DNA of 64,000 bases from SB15 sp964639245 (GCA_964639245.1 CAZXCU010000006.1:62001-126000); one strand, 5' to 3'; numbered from the stretch's first letter, positions 50,254-59,391 are shown. The notes: generated by a model not told the origin, from the letters alone. Made by a program: numbers and translations.

Positions 50254-51954
50254 ATTTACGAACGGGATAATCGTCGTTACTATCGAATTATCACGTTTTT
50301 TTCGGTGAATTTCCTCAAAGCGCTGGGGTGGGAATTTGTCCTCAAATATTTTTTCGGGGAAAACTTCGTCGCACGCGGACGTGAGGAACGTACCGTTCAA
50401 ACGGCCATTAAATTTCGTAAACTGGCGGTGGAAATGGGCGGGGTGATGATTAAACTCGGTCAATTTTTATCTACCCGGGTGGATGTGCTGCCAGACCGTG
50501 TAATTAAAGCGCTGGAAGGCTTGCAGGATGAAGTCACCCCCATCCCCTTCAGCCAGATTCAACCCATTTTGGATGCAGATTTAGGCCCAAAGTTGAACGA
50601 TTTTACCGATTTTAATGCCACCCCGGTTGCATCCGCCTCGTTAGGGCAAGTTTACAAAGCCAATCTGCAAGATGAAAAAGTCGTGATTAAAGTTCAGCGT
50701 CCCGGCATTCGTAATATGGTGCAAACGGATTTAGACGCGCTGGCGGTGGTCGCACGCTGGGGCATGAAATTTCGCTTTATTGCGCGACGCGCAGATTTGC
50801 CGGATTTACTGCGCGAATTTGCCGCTGTTTTGTGGGAGGAATTGGATTACGTCCACGAGGCACAAAATTCAGTCCGTTTCGCCCGCATGTTTGCCGATAA
50901 CCCGCAAATTAATGTGCCACAGGTCAAACATGCCTATATCAGCCCGCGTGTGCTGGTCATGGAAGATGTCAGTGCGATTAAACTCAATGATTATGCGGCG
51001 ATGGAATTGGCAGGGATTGACCGCAAAATTGTCGCACGGCGCTTGCTGGATACCTACCTTGTACAGGTTTTTATGGAGCGCTTTTTCCACGCTGACCCGC
51101 ATCCCGGCAATATTTTTGTCAAACCCATTGCTGCCGTGAATGGGCATCAAACCGAAGACAATTTTCAACTGATTTTCATTGACTTTGGCATGATGGGAAC
51201 AATCACGGCAGAATTGGGCGAAACCCTACGCAAAATTCTCATTTCCACTGGCTTACGCGATGCCCGCGGGTTGGTTGAATGTTATGAAGCAATGGGTGTG
51301 CTGATGCCTTCCGCAGACCGTGAACGGGTCATTGATGCAACCCGTGTCGTGTTTGATATGGTCTACGGTTTGGATATGGATGCAGTGATGCAGCTCGAAG
51401 CGGATAAGATTCGCCAGTTGGTGAGCGAATTTCGTGATATTTTCCTGACTGTTCCCTTCAAAGTTCCACAGGATTTAATTTATCTAGGGCGCTGTGGTGG
51501 GATTCTCGCAGGGATGTGCAAAGGGCTTGACCCGCAGTTTAATCCTTGGGAAGCTATGCAACCCTATGTGGTGCATTTAGTCCAGCATGGCAACATCGGT
51601 ATTGAGGACAAAACTGGAGATTTTGAACAAACCCCGACCCTAGCGGAAATGATGGGCGACATGCTCAAGCCGGAAAATATTCTGGCGATGATGAGCGAAG
51701 ACAATCTCAAACTCAGCTTTCAGACCGCCCGCGATTATATTCTTCGTGCTGTGCAACTGCCTGTCTTAGCCGATGAAATCCTCCGCAAAGCTGACCGGGG
51801 TGATTTGCAAACCCGCATCAAATTGGATGCAGAATTGAAAGACCAATTAGACCGCATTGAAGCAGGCAATCGGCGTTTGGCGACCAGTGTGCTACTGGCA
51901 GGGTTGGCGATTAGTGGCGCGATTTTGTGGCGTAAAAATGATGGAGCGAGTTAA
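50224..51954 (+). CDS. ABC1/AarF/UbiB-family atypical kinase
   Basis: The 576-residue protein has the UbiB-like signature: AVEMGGVMIKLGQFLSTRVDVLP (KxGQ motif), ATPVASASLGQVYKA (A-rich loop replacing the glycine-rich loop), VVIKVQRPG, EELDYVHEAQNS, HADPHPGNIFV (catalytic-loop equivalent) and LIFIDFGMMG (DFG). A C-terminal helix (about residues 553-572) may anchor it in the membrane. These proteins support quinone synthesis or lipid homeostasis through an atypical kinase/ATPase. I chose ATG 50224; an in-frame TTG at 50167 would overlap the ArsA gene. The start lies in a strong hairpin. Confidence 0.88.
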   Translation: MESAATPSAEIYERDNRRYYRIITFFSVNFLKALGWEFVLKYFFGENFVARGREERTVQTAIKFRKLAVEMGGVMIKLGQFLSTRVDVLPDRVIKALEGLQDEVTPIPFSQIQPILDADLGPKLNDFTDFNATPVASASLGQVYKANLQDEKVVIKVQRPGIRNMVQTDLDALAVVARWGMKFRFIARRADLPDLLREFAAVLWEELDYVHEAQNSVRFARMFADNPQINVPQVKHAYISPRVLVMEDVSAIKLNDYAAMELAGIDRKIVARRLLDTYLVQVFMERFFHADPHPGNIFVKPIAAVNGHQTEDNFQLIFIDFGMMGTITAELGETLRKILISTGLRDARGLVECYEAMGVLMPSADRERVIDATRVVFDMVYGLDMDAVMQLEADKIRQLVSEFRDIFLTVPFKVPQDLIYLGRCGGILAGMCKGLDPQFNPWEAMQPYVVHLVQHGNIGIEDKTGDFEQTPTLAEMMGDMLKPENILAMMSEDNLKLSFQTARDYILRAVQLPVLADEILRKADRGDLQTRIKLDAELKDQLDRIEAGNRRLATSVLLAGLAISGAILWRKNDGAS

Positions 51955-51959
51955 ATCCG

Positions 51960-54900
51960 CTAGGTTTCTTGCTGACCTCGGTGAGAACTGTCCAATTGAA
52001 TAACCATCACCAGCAGCAGTGCAAAAACATAACTCAAATTGATATTAAAAAAGGCCATGTCCACGAGGCCATGTGCCAGCACATCTGCCATTGCACCCAT
52101 CACGCCCAAAACCAGCGTAAAACGCAGTGTGTCTCCATGCCGCACTTGATGATAGACCACGAGGGCTTGTTTCCAGAAGAAAAATTGCATTGCCACGCCG
52201 AGAATTAACCCGAACAGCCCCAACCGCACCCAGTAATCTAACACCAGATTATGCGGGTGGGATAAATCCGGGTCGGCCCATGCCTGCGGCAAAATATAGC
52301 GGCTGCGATACTGGTACAAAAATTGGTCAAGCCCAACACCCGTGATGGGATGGTCTTGAAGCATTTGAAAGCTGCTGCGCCATAAATTCAAACGGAAAAC
52401 CGTAGTATTGTTCTCGATGTCCGTAATCTGACGCAAACGCGGGATGACCAGCGAGAGAGGAATCAACGCTATCAAACCTGCTGCGGCTAATCCGCCCAGA
52501 ATCGGCACGGCTTTTTTGCCCCGCCACCCCAGAATCACCACCACAAGCGAAGCGGGGACCCCTAGCAAAATTGCGCCAACGCTCTGGCTGAGGCCAAGCG
52601 CAATCAACATGGTTACACCGCTGACCCCCGCTAAAATTTTGCGCCACGGACTCACCGGCGTAAGCAGATAGGCCAGCGCAAAGGGCAAACACCGTCCCAA
52701 CATTAAGCCTAATCCGTTGGGCGACCCGTATACACTGGCGAGGCGGCGCGTTCCTCCTTCGGCAACCACGACACTCGTTTCGGTCACAAAAAATTGAAAC
52801 AGACCCACTGCCGAAAGCACGAATCCAGTAAAAATGAGAGTTTCAGCCAGAAATGCCACATCCCGCACATCCGGTTTGAGCAGTCGAATCAGGAAATAAA
52901 ATATGGCGGGTTCAAGAATCATCACACGCAGTTCGCGCAGTGCTTCGGGGAGCAAATCGCTCCATGTCAGCGAAATGACCCCCAACCCCATCAGTGCTAG
53001 CATACACAGGTCAAGCGGGTGAAGTTGAATCGATTTAACAGCCTGAAATAGTCGGTTTAAGCCTTCTGCCTTCGCCGATTTGCTGGTTTCATAAACGAAG
53101 CGAGCAAAAGTGGCGGCGGTGGTGACAGCTAAAATGAGTTCCACCGTTGCTAGGGTACGGAAAAGCGCGTCACTGGTGGACGTATAAAAAGCCGCCCAAA
53201 AAATCACCTGTAAAATACCGACCCAAGGACGGCTGAAAATCACCACACCCAGAATGAGAAGCCCGATTAAAGAGATCCATGTAGAGGGCGCGAAATATAA
53301 AATCGAGGAAGTCGCCAGCGTCGCTAGCAGGGTCGGCAATTCGCGCTTAAGACCCGTTGTAAGCGTTTCGTGGAAGGTGAGCAGCATCCCGCCCATGACC
53401 ACACTGGAAAACACCAACCCCAACAGCATATCGGCGATATTGCGGAGACTCTTAGCAGAAGGTAGGCGAATTGCGCCCCAATTTAAACGTGTACCTGTCC
53501 CCACCATGAGAATTAGCGCCAGCAGCATCACCCCGAGCGCTAAATTCTGTGGAAATTCATGGGTATCAGGTGGCGTACCTACCGCAAATCCGACAATAGG
53601 CCATTGGTCATCCCCCAATTCGGGGCGGTGGGTAATGACAGCCGTATGGACTCCCTCGCCTAAATTCTCGGCAGCAAGGATTAAATCAATGGCAGGTTCG
53701 CGTTTTTCCGAAGTCAGCGCAATAAAGGCTTCGCCGTCATTGTTTCTCGGCAGCGCATTGGCGGGTTCGCCGTCAATCGTGATCAGCAAATACGAAAGAT
53801 AATCGCCCCGCCGCACCTGCATAGCAAATTCTGTACCTTCAAACGCAATCGTAATCGTGTTCTGGTCAGCATTTGCGCCCGCGTCCGCGCCGAGTTCGCC
53901 AAACTGCCAATCGCCTTCGTAAACAGCATAGGGATTGACCGCCGGATACAGTCCCGCCCGCATGATATTTTGTTCGGGGAGGATTGACCGCCAATTTTCA
54001 GCATCAGGCGCAAGCGCAAACCCTTGAATCGGATCATCGGCGGGGGCATCTGGTTGCCAGTGCTGCAAAATTAACCCGCCAGTCCATGCCCATTCATTTT
54101 GCGCCCGTTCTAAGGCGCGGCGGGTATATTCAATTTGTGTTTCTTGGGAGACACTCCTCCAGATAGAAGGCGCCCCTGTCCAATCATCCGGGAGCGCGTT
54201 CCAGCCAAAATTACTGCCCCACAAGGGCTTTTCCGCGTCCCCCTGCCGTACCATTTCCTCGCGGAGCAGAATCAAGCGGGAAAAATTAAGCGTGTTTACA
54301 TCCACCCTGCGGTCATCAGGCGAAAAATCAAATCCATAAGGTTTGCCTGCCGCCGCATCAAAATACGCGCCCCCCCCCAATTCATACATCGCCTTCAAAT
54401 AAGCCGGGTCATTGATGTTATCCGGCCCATCTTCGACGTTGGGTGCAAGCGCGGCTGCAATCACCATCGCATGGGCATCTGTGGCATGGATATTTTTGTA
54501 TGCGGCTTCAAGCATTGCCACATACAGCGCCGGACGGGGATTCAAATTACCCCAGTGTTCCTCAATATTGGGTTCATCCCAGATCTGGTAAAAATCAATG
54601 GTTTCACCATAGCGTTCTGCCACAGCGCGGGCAAATTCACCATAGGTTGCGGGGCTTTCGGGCGGAGCAAACGGATGCTCAGGGGCATCCCTATGACGCG
54701 CCCATGCTGGCGTACCATCCAATAAAGCGACGATTTTTAATTGCCCGTCAAACGCGCTCACCGCCTCAACAAGCAGGTCGTATTTTGCCCATTCATAAAC
54801 GCCCTGAGTGGGTTCAATGTCTGACCACAAAAATGGCTGCCGCACCCATGTAAATCCCAAATCGGCCATTTGCTGCAATTCCGCTTCAGGATTTTCATAT

Positions 54901-55079
54901 TGGGTGAGTTCAACATTCACTCCCGCTAAAGGCAGGCGGTAGGGTAAATTGTCTTGGCGGGTTGCCCGTTCAACCCCACGAGTGGCTTGGGCAGTTTGTT
55001 GAAGGGCAGAACGCCACCCACCGAAAGCAATCAGCGCGATAAGCCCGCATATCCAGAAGAAAATCCAGCGTGTTCGCAT
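51960..55079 (-). CDS. Fusion of a glycoside-hydrolase-like domain with an O-antigen-ligase/Wzy-like membrane domain
   Basis: A 1039-residue membrane protein. After a signal anchor (about residues 6-22), residues about 50-400 form a clan-A TIM-barrel-like domain with WVRQPFLWSDIEPTQGVY and the acid/base-type motif YQIWDEPNIEEHW (Glu169), plus a beta region to about 500. From about 520 to the end there are roughly a dozen helices with the Wzy_C/O-antigen-ligase signature (VYGSPNGLGLMLGRCLPFALA, LWRSSFQMLQDHPITGVGLDQF, DPDLSHPHNLVLDYWVRLGLFGL). Glycan polymerisation or ligation coupled to a glycan-cleaving or -binding domain is inferred. It starts 4 bases after the lipoprotein stop. A TTG at 55121 is a possible alternative start. 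Confidence 0.85.
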   Translation of the reverse strand: MRTRWIFFWICGLIALIAFGGWRSALQQTAQATRGVERATRQDNLPYRLPLAGVNVELTQYENPEAELQQMADLGFTWVRQPFLWSDIEPTQGVYEWAKYDLLVEAVSAFDGQLKIVALLDGTPAWARHRDAPEHPFAPPESPATYGEFARAVAERYGETIDFYQIWDEPNIEEHWGNLNPRPALYVAMLEAAYKNIHATDAHAMVIAAALAPNVEDGPDNINDPAYLKAMYELGGGAYFDAAAGKPYGFDFSPDDRRVDVNTLNFSRLILLREEMVRQGDAEKPLWGSNFGWNALPDDWTGAPSIWRSVSQETQIEYTRRALERAQNEWAWTGGLILQHWQPDAPADDPIQGFALAPDAENWRSILPEQNIMRAGLYPAVNPYAVYEGDWQFGELGADAGANADQNTITIAFEGTEFAMQVRRGDYLSYLLITIDGEPANALPRNNDGEAFIALTSEKREPAIDLILAAENLGEGVHTAVITHRPELGDDQWPIVGFAVGTPPDTHEFPQNLALGVMLLALILMVGTGTRLNWGAIRLPSAKSLRNIADMLLGLVFSSVVMGGMLLTFHETLTTGLKRELPTLLATLATSSILYFAPSTWISLIGLLILGVVIFSRPWVGILQVIFWAAFYTSTSDALFRTLATVELILAVTTAATFARFVYETSKSAKAEGLNRLFQAVKSIQLHPLDLCMLALMGLGVISLTWSDLLPEALRELRVMILEPAIFYFLIRLLKPDVRDVAFLAETLIFTGFVLSAVGLFQFFVTETSVVVAEGGTRRLASVYGSPNGLGLMLGRCLPFALAYLLTPVSPWRKILAGVSGVTMLIALGLSQSVGAILLGVPASLVVVILGWRGKKAVPILGGLAAAGLIALIPLSLVIPRLRQITDIENNTTVFRLNLWRSSFQMLQDHPITGVGLDQFLYQYRSRYILPQAWADPDLSHPHNLVLDYWVRLGLFGLILGVAMQFFFWKQALVVYHQVRHGDTLRFTLVLGVMGAMADVLAHGLVDMAFFNINLSYVFALLLVMVIQLDSSHRGQQET

Positions 55080-55083
55080 AAGG

Positions 55084-56685
55084 CTAATTTGTCCAGCGTG
55101 GGTGGGAGGCTTGACCGTCAATGGTGATTTGTTGCGCTAGCCCAGAAGCCACTTCAATCAGCCACAAATTCCCCTGATAAATCACCGCGAGATGCGTTCC
55201 CGAAGGACTCCACACAAATTCGGTATTGGCCTCGTTAAACGGACGAATACCCGGACGGTCTGCCTGCGGGAAAATCTTACGCGGATTGCTGCCATCTCGG
55301 TCAGCCACCACTAAATCATATTCTCCGCCCAAACTGTTGAGGGGGTCGCGGGCTTGGAGAAAAGCAATCTCATAATCAGGGAAACCGGCGGCATCTTGAC
55401 GAATAGGCGAAAAACGTGGGGCCGCCCACAACCCGGTTTGAGGCAGAAATTTATCCAAGAGCAGTCCATTTTGTGGGTCAAGGACTGCAATATCAAAAAT
55501 GATGGAATTTTCCGCCGATTCGGTGCTGTAGGGTGCGCCGTGAATCGTGGTCAACAGCCATCGACTGTCATATGACCAATGGATTTCGGGTTGCCAGACC
55601 CAATTTGCGCTGAGAGCAGGAGCAAATTCAGGGAAAGAGAGCAGAGTCGTATATTCGCCATCCTCCAGATTAACCGTTCCTACACTGTCGGCCCGCGACC
55701 ATGCCAATTTTGTTCCATCCGGCGACCATTGATAGCGCGTTCCCCAGAAGGAATATGCCCCCAGCGCGTTTTCCGCGACCACATTTTGAAAATCAATGGA
55801 TTGTCCGGTTTGGCTGTTAATTTGCATGATATAGACATCGTTATAGGCTTCATAGCCGGGAAAAGCATTCGTCGGGTTGGCGGTGGAATAGCTCACTGCG
55901 AAATTGTCATTGGGCATCCATTCGGCAGTGAGTACATTGTCTGGTAGCAAGCGCACCGGACTTGGATTGCCTGTATCCAGAATCGCCCAGAGTTCGTTGG
56001 TAAATTCCAGATCTTCTTTGCTTTCGGTGGCGCGGGAATAGAGCAGTTGCCGTCCGTTGGGGGATAAATCGAACACCCGCCCATCCAACAACCCTTCGGT
56101 AGTCAAGGCACGGCGGTTACGGGTATTTTCTTCAATGAACCAGGCCTGCCCGTTAGAAATATAGGCGAGTTTACCCTCAAACAAAATCGGGACATCCACC
56201 CCGCCCGTCCCATAATACACGATTTGCTCCACCGCTTCTTGAATCGGCGTTTGAGAGGTAATCGAGCAGGCCGTTTGTACACCATTTTCAAAAATGCAGC
56301 GTTCACAAATTCGCATGGTGCCGTTTGCGCCCGCCTGCCCGATGACTTCCTCGCCGGGATTCAGCGAGTCGGTGGGAATGCGGCGGGTTTCAAAAGCATA
56401 ATCTTCCTCAAAACAGTTGGTTTCTTCTGTCCCACGCACAATCGTAATCGTGATGCCATCTTCCAGCAGAGTAAAACGCGAAGGCTCAATCCGGTCTAAA
56501 TCATTGATGACAATATTGGCCTTTTGGAGAAATTCATCCACCGAGACTTTTTCTTTGGAAATATAGGTGCGGCGAACATTGCCGTCAATGACTTCTACCC
56601 GCAGGTCACTTTCGCCAGTTGGCACCGACGAGTCATCACAGGCCACAACAACGAGACACAAGAGGAGTAAGAACAATCGTTTCAT
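55084..56685 (-). CDS. Lipoprotein with DUF348-G5 domains and a beta-propeller
   Basis: The 533-residue protein has a lipobox (MKRLFLLLLCLVVVACDD). A DUF348-like ubiquitin-type segment (about residues 28-80) and a G5 domain (about 82-160; FETRRIPTDSLNPGEEVIGQAG, VYY at its end) follow. A WD40/PD40-type propeller (about 165-533) has repeated SPNG, SPDGTKLAW and SPSGTHLAVIY blades. G5 domains bind wall glycans; the propeller suggests a scaffold at the cell surface. It is coupled to the glycosidase/O-antigen-ligase fusion gene downstream, so a role in surface-glycan handling is plausible. Confidence 0.85.
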   Translation of the reverse strand: MKRLFLLLLCLVVVACDDSSVPTGESDLRVEVIDGNVRRTYISKEKVSVDEFLQKANIVINDLDRIEPSRFTLLEDGITITIVRGTEETNCFEEDYAFETRRIPTDSLNPGEEVIGQAGANGTMRICERCIFENGVQTACSITSQTPIQEAVEQIVYYGTGGVDVPILFEGKLAYISNGQAWFIEENTRNRRALTTEGLLDGRVFDLSPNGRQLLYSRATESKEDLEFTNELWAILDTGNPSPVRLLPDNVLTAEWMPNDNFAVSYSTANPTNAFPGYEAYNDVYIMQINSQTGQSIDFQNVVAENALGAYSFWGTRYQWSPDGTKLAWSRADSVGTVNLEDGEYTTLLSFPEFAPALSANWVWQPEIHWSYDSRWLLTTIHGAPYSTESAENSIIFDIAVLDPQNGLLLDKFLPQTGLWAAPRFSPIRQDAAGFPDYEIAFLQARDPLNSLGGEYDLVVADRDGSNPRKIFPQADRPGIRPFNEANTEFVWSPSGTHLAVIYQGNLWLIEVASGLAQQITIDGQASHPRWTN

Positions 56686-56693
56686 GCAGAAAA

Positions 56694-56709
56694 ATGTAGC
56701 ACGCTACAT
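56694..56709. promoter_or_regulatory. Palindrome upstream of the propeller lipoprotein gene
   Basis: ATGTAGC and GCTACAT are perfect 7-base arms two bases apart, 9-24 bases before the lipoprotein ATG on the minus strand and within the divergent gap to the gene at 56770. It has the form of an operator for a dimeric repressor. Confidence 0.4.
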
Positions 56710-56769
56710 CTTCTTGAACAAGGTGTTGTATATTCATGTTAGGGTATCGTTAGGCAATCGGGGCAAAAC

Positions 56770-57456
56770 ATGGATTGGAGCAACTATCTATCTACACTAC
56801 CTGTCATGAAAACGGCAGAATTATCTGTGGGGACGTTGTTTGTTGCAGGCCGCGTTATTTACGAAGTTACTGAAATTCAAAGTGACACTTACCGCAAAGC
56901 CCGTCAATGGCGCAAAGATGCCTCCACCGAAGTCGCACTTGTGCCAAATTCGAGCCTTGCCCGTCAACTGCCAGTCATCGAAAAAGGTCACGTTTTGCCG
57001 ACCATCAAATCGCGGAATGATTTGTTGCAAAATGGGAGGTATATCATTTTCATTTTTCCCACTGAACCGAACGCGATTGACTGTGCCTATTTAGATGTGG
57101 CGCTGTGTGGGGCAATTTCAGGGTTGTATGTGCGACGGGTTGACCATGACCCGGCAGTAGAAGCGACCAATGGGGTGACGGTTTTTCGTCGCTATTATTA
57201 TTCACGCACGGCGCAGGGCTTAAAGACCCACTTGGCGGATATTAAACCGCGTTTGGGCGAACCCATTACCACCCATTTAGAAGGGCCGCTCTATTGGCGG
57301 GTGCTGCCAAACTGGGACGAAGGGCCGCACGACAACACCAAAACGATTTCAATGCGCCCGCTCAATTTCAATATCACCGAAGCGGAAACACAGGTGAATT
57401 TGAAGCTGCAAAACAACGACGATTGGGGCGATATGACCCAACCGCACCAGCCATAA
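56770..57456 (+). CDS. Protein of unknown function
   Basis: A 228-residue protein with no signal peptide and mixed alpha/beta content (MDWSNYLSTLPVMKTAELSVGTLFVAGRVIYEV...). The C-terminal half contains a WRVLPNWDEGPHDNT segment and a polar tail. No catalytic motif or family is recognised. It lies between the divergent lipoprotein gene and the iteron region, so it may be involved with either or neither. Confidence 0.7.
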   Translation: MDWSNYLSTLPVMKTAELSVGTLFVAGRVIYEVTEIQSDTYRKARQWRKDASTEVALVPNSSLARQLPVIEKGHVLPTIKSRNDLLQNGRYIIFIFPTEPNAIDCAYLDVALCGAISGLYVRRVDHDPAVEATNGVTVFRRYYYSRTAQGLKTHLADIKPRLGEPITTHLEGPLYWRVLPNWDEGPHDNTKTISMRPLNFNITEAETQVNLKLQNNDDWGDMTQPHQP

Positions 57457-57711
57457 ATCTTTCTTTTAGAGAGCGAGTACCTACGATAAAAGCAGTGTGA
57501 TGAACTGTTTGTGGGGCTACTCGCTCTTTCACCCGTGAGATGTACCCCAAATGCTGCACAAAATAAAACACGGATATCATTGCACAGATCGTTTAATTCT
57601 ACTGTTTATTGCAAACAGCCTCCACTAAATTGGAGTTTTCGACAGAGTTATCAACATGCCTAAATTTTTAACATTGGTTTGATTTGGGATATAAAAGGGA
57701 GATAAAACCGA

Positions 57712-57749
57712 AGATATGGGGGTCTAACCCATTTCTAACCCCCATATCT
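57712..57749. repeat. Inverted repeat A, 12-bp arms
   Basis: AGATATGGGGGT (57712-57723) and ACCCCCATATCT (57738-57749) are perfect arms with a 14-base loop. The 25 bases at 57719-57743 match the reverse complement of 57984-58008 in repeat B with one mismatch, so A and B are diverged copies in opposite orientation. Confidence 0.85.
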
Positions 57750-57894
57750 GGGGTTATTGAAATAAAGCTAAATTTTTAGTGAGCCTGGTGCGGGTGAGTT
57801 ATGAACATGGTGTTTGTCAAAATGTTCATAACTTTGTTCATAACTGGCTTTTGTACGCGAATAACAAAAGGTTAATGTTCATAACTTTCACTAA

Positions 57895-57923
57895 CTGTCG
57901 AAAACTCGCCTAGTTTTCGACAG
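57895..57923. repeat. Hairpin next to an iteron, 12-bp arms
   Basis: CTGTCGAAAACT (57895-57906) and AGTTTTCGACAG (57912-57923) pair perfectly around a 5-base loop. The right arm runs directly into the iteron at 57926, and the same AGTTTTCGACAG precedes the iteron at 57648. Confidence 0.85.
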
Positions 57924-57964
57924 AGTTATGAACATGTTTTTCGATAGAATGTTCATAACTTTTT

Positions 57965-58027
57965 GGCTCATACCCCCATATCTGGGGGTTGGAAATGGGT
58001 TAGACCCCAGATATGGGGGTATGAGCC
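57965..58027. repeat. Inverted repeat B, 23-bp arms
   Basis: Arms at 57965-57987 and 58005-58027 are perfect 23-base complements (GGCTCATACCCCCATATCTG in the left arm, its complement in the right) with a 17-base loop. As RNA or cruciform DNA it would be very stable. It lies between the last two iterons. Confidence 0.9.
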
Positions 58028-58149
58028 ATCCTGAGCCGTTTTTTAGAAAAGTTATCAACATCCCTACTAAGGACGACTAAAAAAAGAAAAAGTTAAATTG
58101 CTGAGTGTTTTAAATTCAGGTAGGATAAACACAGCTACAAGGAAACCCT

Positions 58150-59391
58150 ATGCTGACTACTAACGAGAAGGTAACAAAGCTCAACCGCTTGGTGGAAGTG
58201 AGCTTGGTGATTAACTCCACGCTCGAATTAGAACCCCTGCTCCGTTTTATCATGGACGCGGCAGCCGAATTGACCCGCGCACAAGTGGCATCCATTCTGT
58301 TGATTGATACCAAAACCCAAGAATTGCATTTTATGGCGTTTGCCAGCGAAAGCGATGAAGAACAGGCCAAACGCTTAAAACGTATCCCGGTGCCACTCAA
58401 CAAAAGTATTGCCGGGGCGATTGTGTTAGAGAACAAACCTATCCGCCTCGATGATGTCACTAAAGATCCGCGTCATTACCGCGTAACCGATGATAAAAGT
58501 GGTTTTTTAACCAATTCGCTGCTCGGTGTACCCATGCGAATTAAGGAACGGGTCATCGGCGTGTTGGAGGCGGTCAATAAATTGGATAATGGATGGTCGG
58601 ATGATGACCAGCTTTACCTTGAAATTCTGGCTTCTCAAGCCGCAGTCGCTATTGAAAATGCCAGTTTGGTAGCGCGATTACGGGCTGCCCTCCAAGATCT
58701 GAGTCAAGTAGATAAATTGAAAAATGATTTTATTTCGATTGCATCTCATGAATTAAGAACACCTTTAGGGGTCATTTTAGGCTATGCAACCTTTTTAAAA
58801 GAAGAATCGCAGGGGCAGGCCAGCGAACATGCTGCGGCAGTGTTGAACAGCGCCGATAAAATGCGCCAGATTATTGAAGATATGGTCAATTTGCGCTACC
58901 TGAAGGTTGGCGAAAGCGAATTGGACTTTGAGGATTTGCTGGTCTCTGAACTCATGATGGCTTCGTTGCACGAAGTCCAGACAATGGCGAACGTCAAAGA
59001 CCACAATTTGCAATATCGGATTCCGACCAACAATCTCAAAGTACGTGCAGATCGTTACAAAATCACGATGGCGCTAACAAACGTGCTAAACAATGCGGTG
59101 AAATTTTCTCCCCCCGCGACTCAAATTATGCTTGGCTACGAACTGCGTGACAATGAAGTGTGGATTTTTGTGAGTGACAAAGGCATTGGGATTCCGGCTG
59201 ACCACCTTGAGAAGATTTTTGATACCTTTTATCAGGTCGAAGACCATATGACCCGTCGACATGGGGGGATGGGGTTGGGACTTTCGATTGCCAAAGGAGT
59301 GGTGGAGGCCAATCGAGGACGAATCTGGGCGGTTAGCGAAGGAGAAGGCAAAGGAGCAACTTTTTATCTCAGTTTGCCACTGATTAAATAA
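58150..59391 (+). CDS. GAF-domain histidine kinase
   Basis: The 413-residue soluble kinase has an N-terminal GAF domain (about residues 10-165; LVEVSLVINSTLELEPLLRFIMD, LGVPMRIKERVIGVLEAVNK) followed by a HisKA domain with H-box FISIASHELRTPLGVI. An HATPase domain follows (N-box VLNNAVKFSP, G1 DKGIGIPADHL, G2 HGGMGLGLSIAKG). No receiver or membrane helix is present; the GAF domain probably binds a small molecule. AAGGAAACC precedes the ATG. It is the first gene downstream of the iteron region and is transcribed away from it. Confidence 0.94.
   Translation: MLTTNEKVTKLNRLVEVSLVINSTLELEPLLRFIMDAAAELTRAQVASILLIDTKTQELHFMAFASESDEEQAKRLKRIPVPLNKSIAGAIVLENKPIRLDDVTKDPRHYRVTDDKSGFLTNSLLGVPMRIKERVIGVLEAVNKLDNGWSDDDQLYLEILASQAAVAIENASLVARLRAALQDLSQVDKLKNDFISIASHELRTPLGVILGYATFLKEESQGQASEHAAAVLNSADKMRQIIEDMVNLRYLKVGESELDFEDLLVSELMMASLHEVQTMANVKDHNLQYRIPTNNLKVRADRYKITMALTNVLNNAVKFSPPATQIMLGYELRDNEVWIFVSDKGIGIPADHLEKIFDTFYQVEDHMTRRHGGMGLGLSIAKGVVEANRGRIWAVSEGEGKGATFYLSLPLIK

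Larger units (their letters stand above)
57457..58149. other. Non-coding iteron/inverted-repeat region, candidate replication origin
   Basis: No gene was found in these 693 bases. The region holds eight copies of TTAT(C/G)AACA, one base away from the DnaA box TTATCCACA. Sites are + 57648, 57799, 57926 and 58052; - 57823, 57835, 57876 and 57950 (leftmost coordinates). Seven of eight fit the longer GTTATSAACAT. It also has a direct repeat of 25 bases (57634-57658 and 57912-57936, one mismatch), several long inverted repeats listed separately, and an AT-rich stretch (57661-57710). Near its start AGAGCGAGTA/TACTCGCTCT (57470-57527) closes a large hairpin. It resembles an oriC or plasmid iteron cluster, but dnaA, dnaN and rep genes are absent from the window. 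Confidence 0.6.

Noticed and set aside
57634..58060. CRISPR array reading of the repeated 9- to 11-mers
   Set aside because: Repeats are short, in both orientations and unevenly spaced, with no spacers of constant length and no cas genes.
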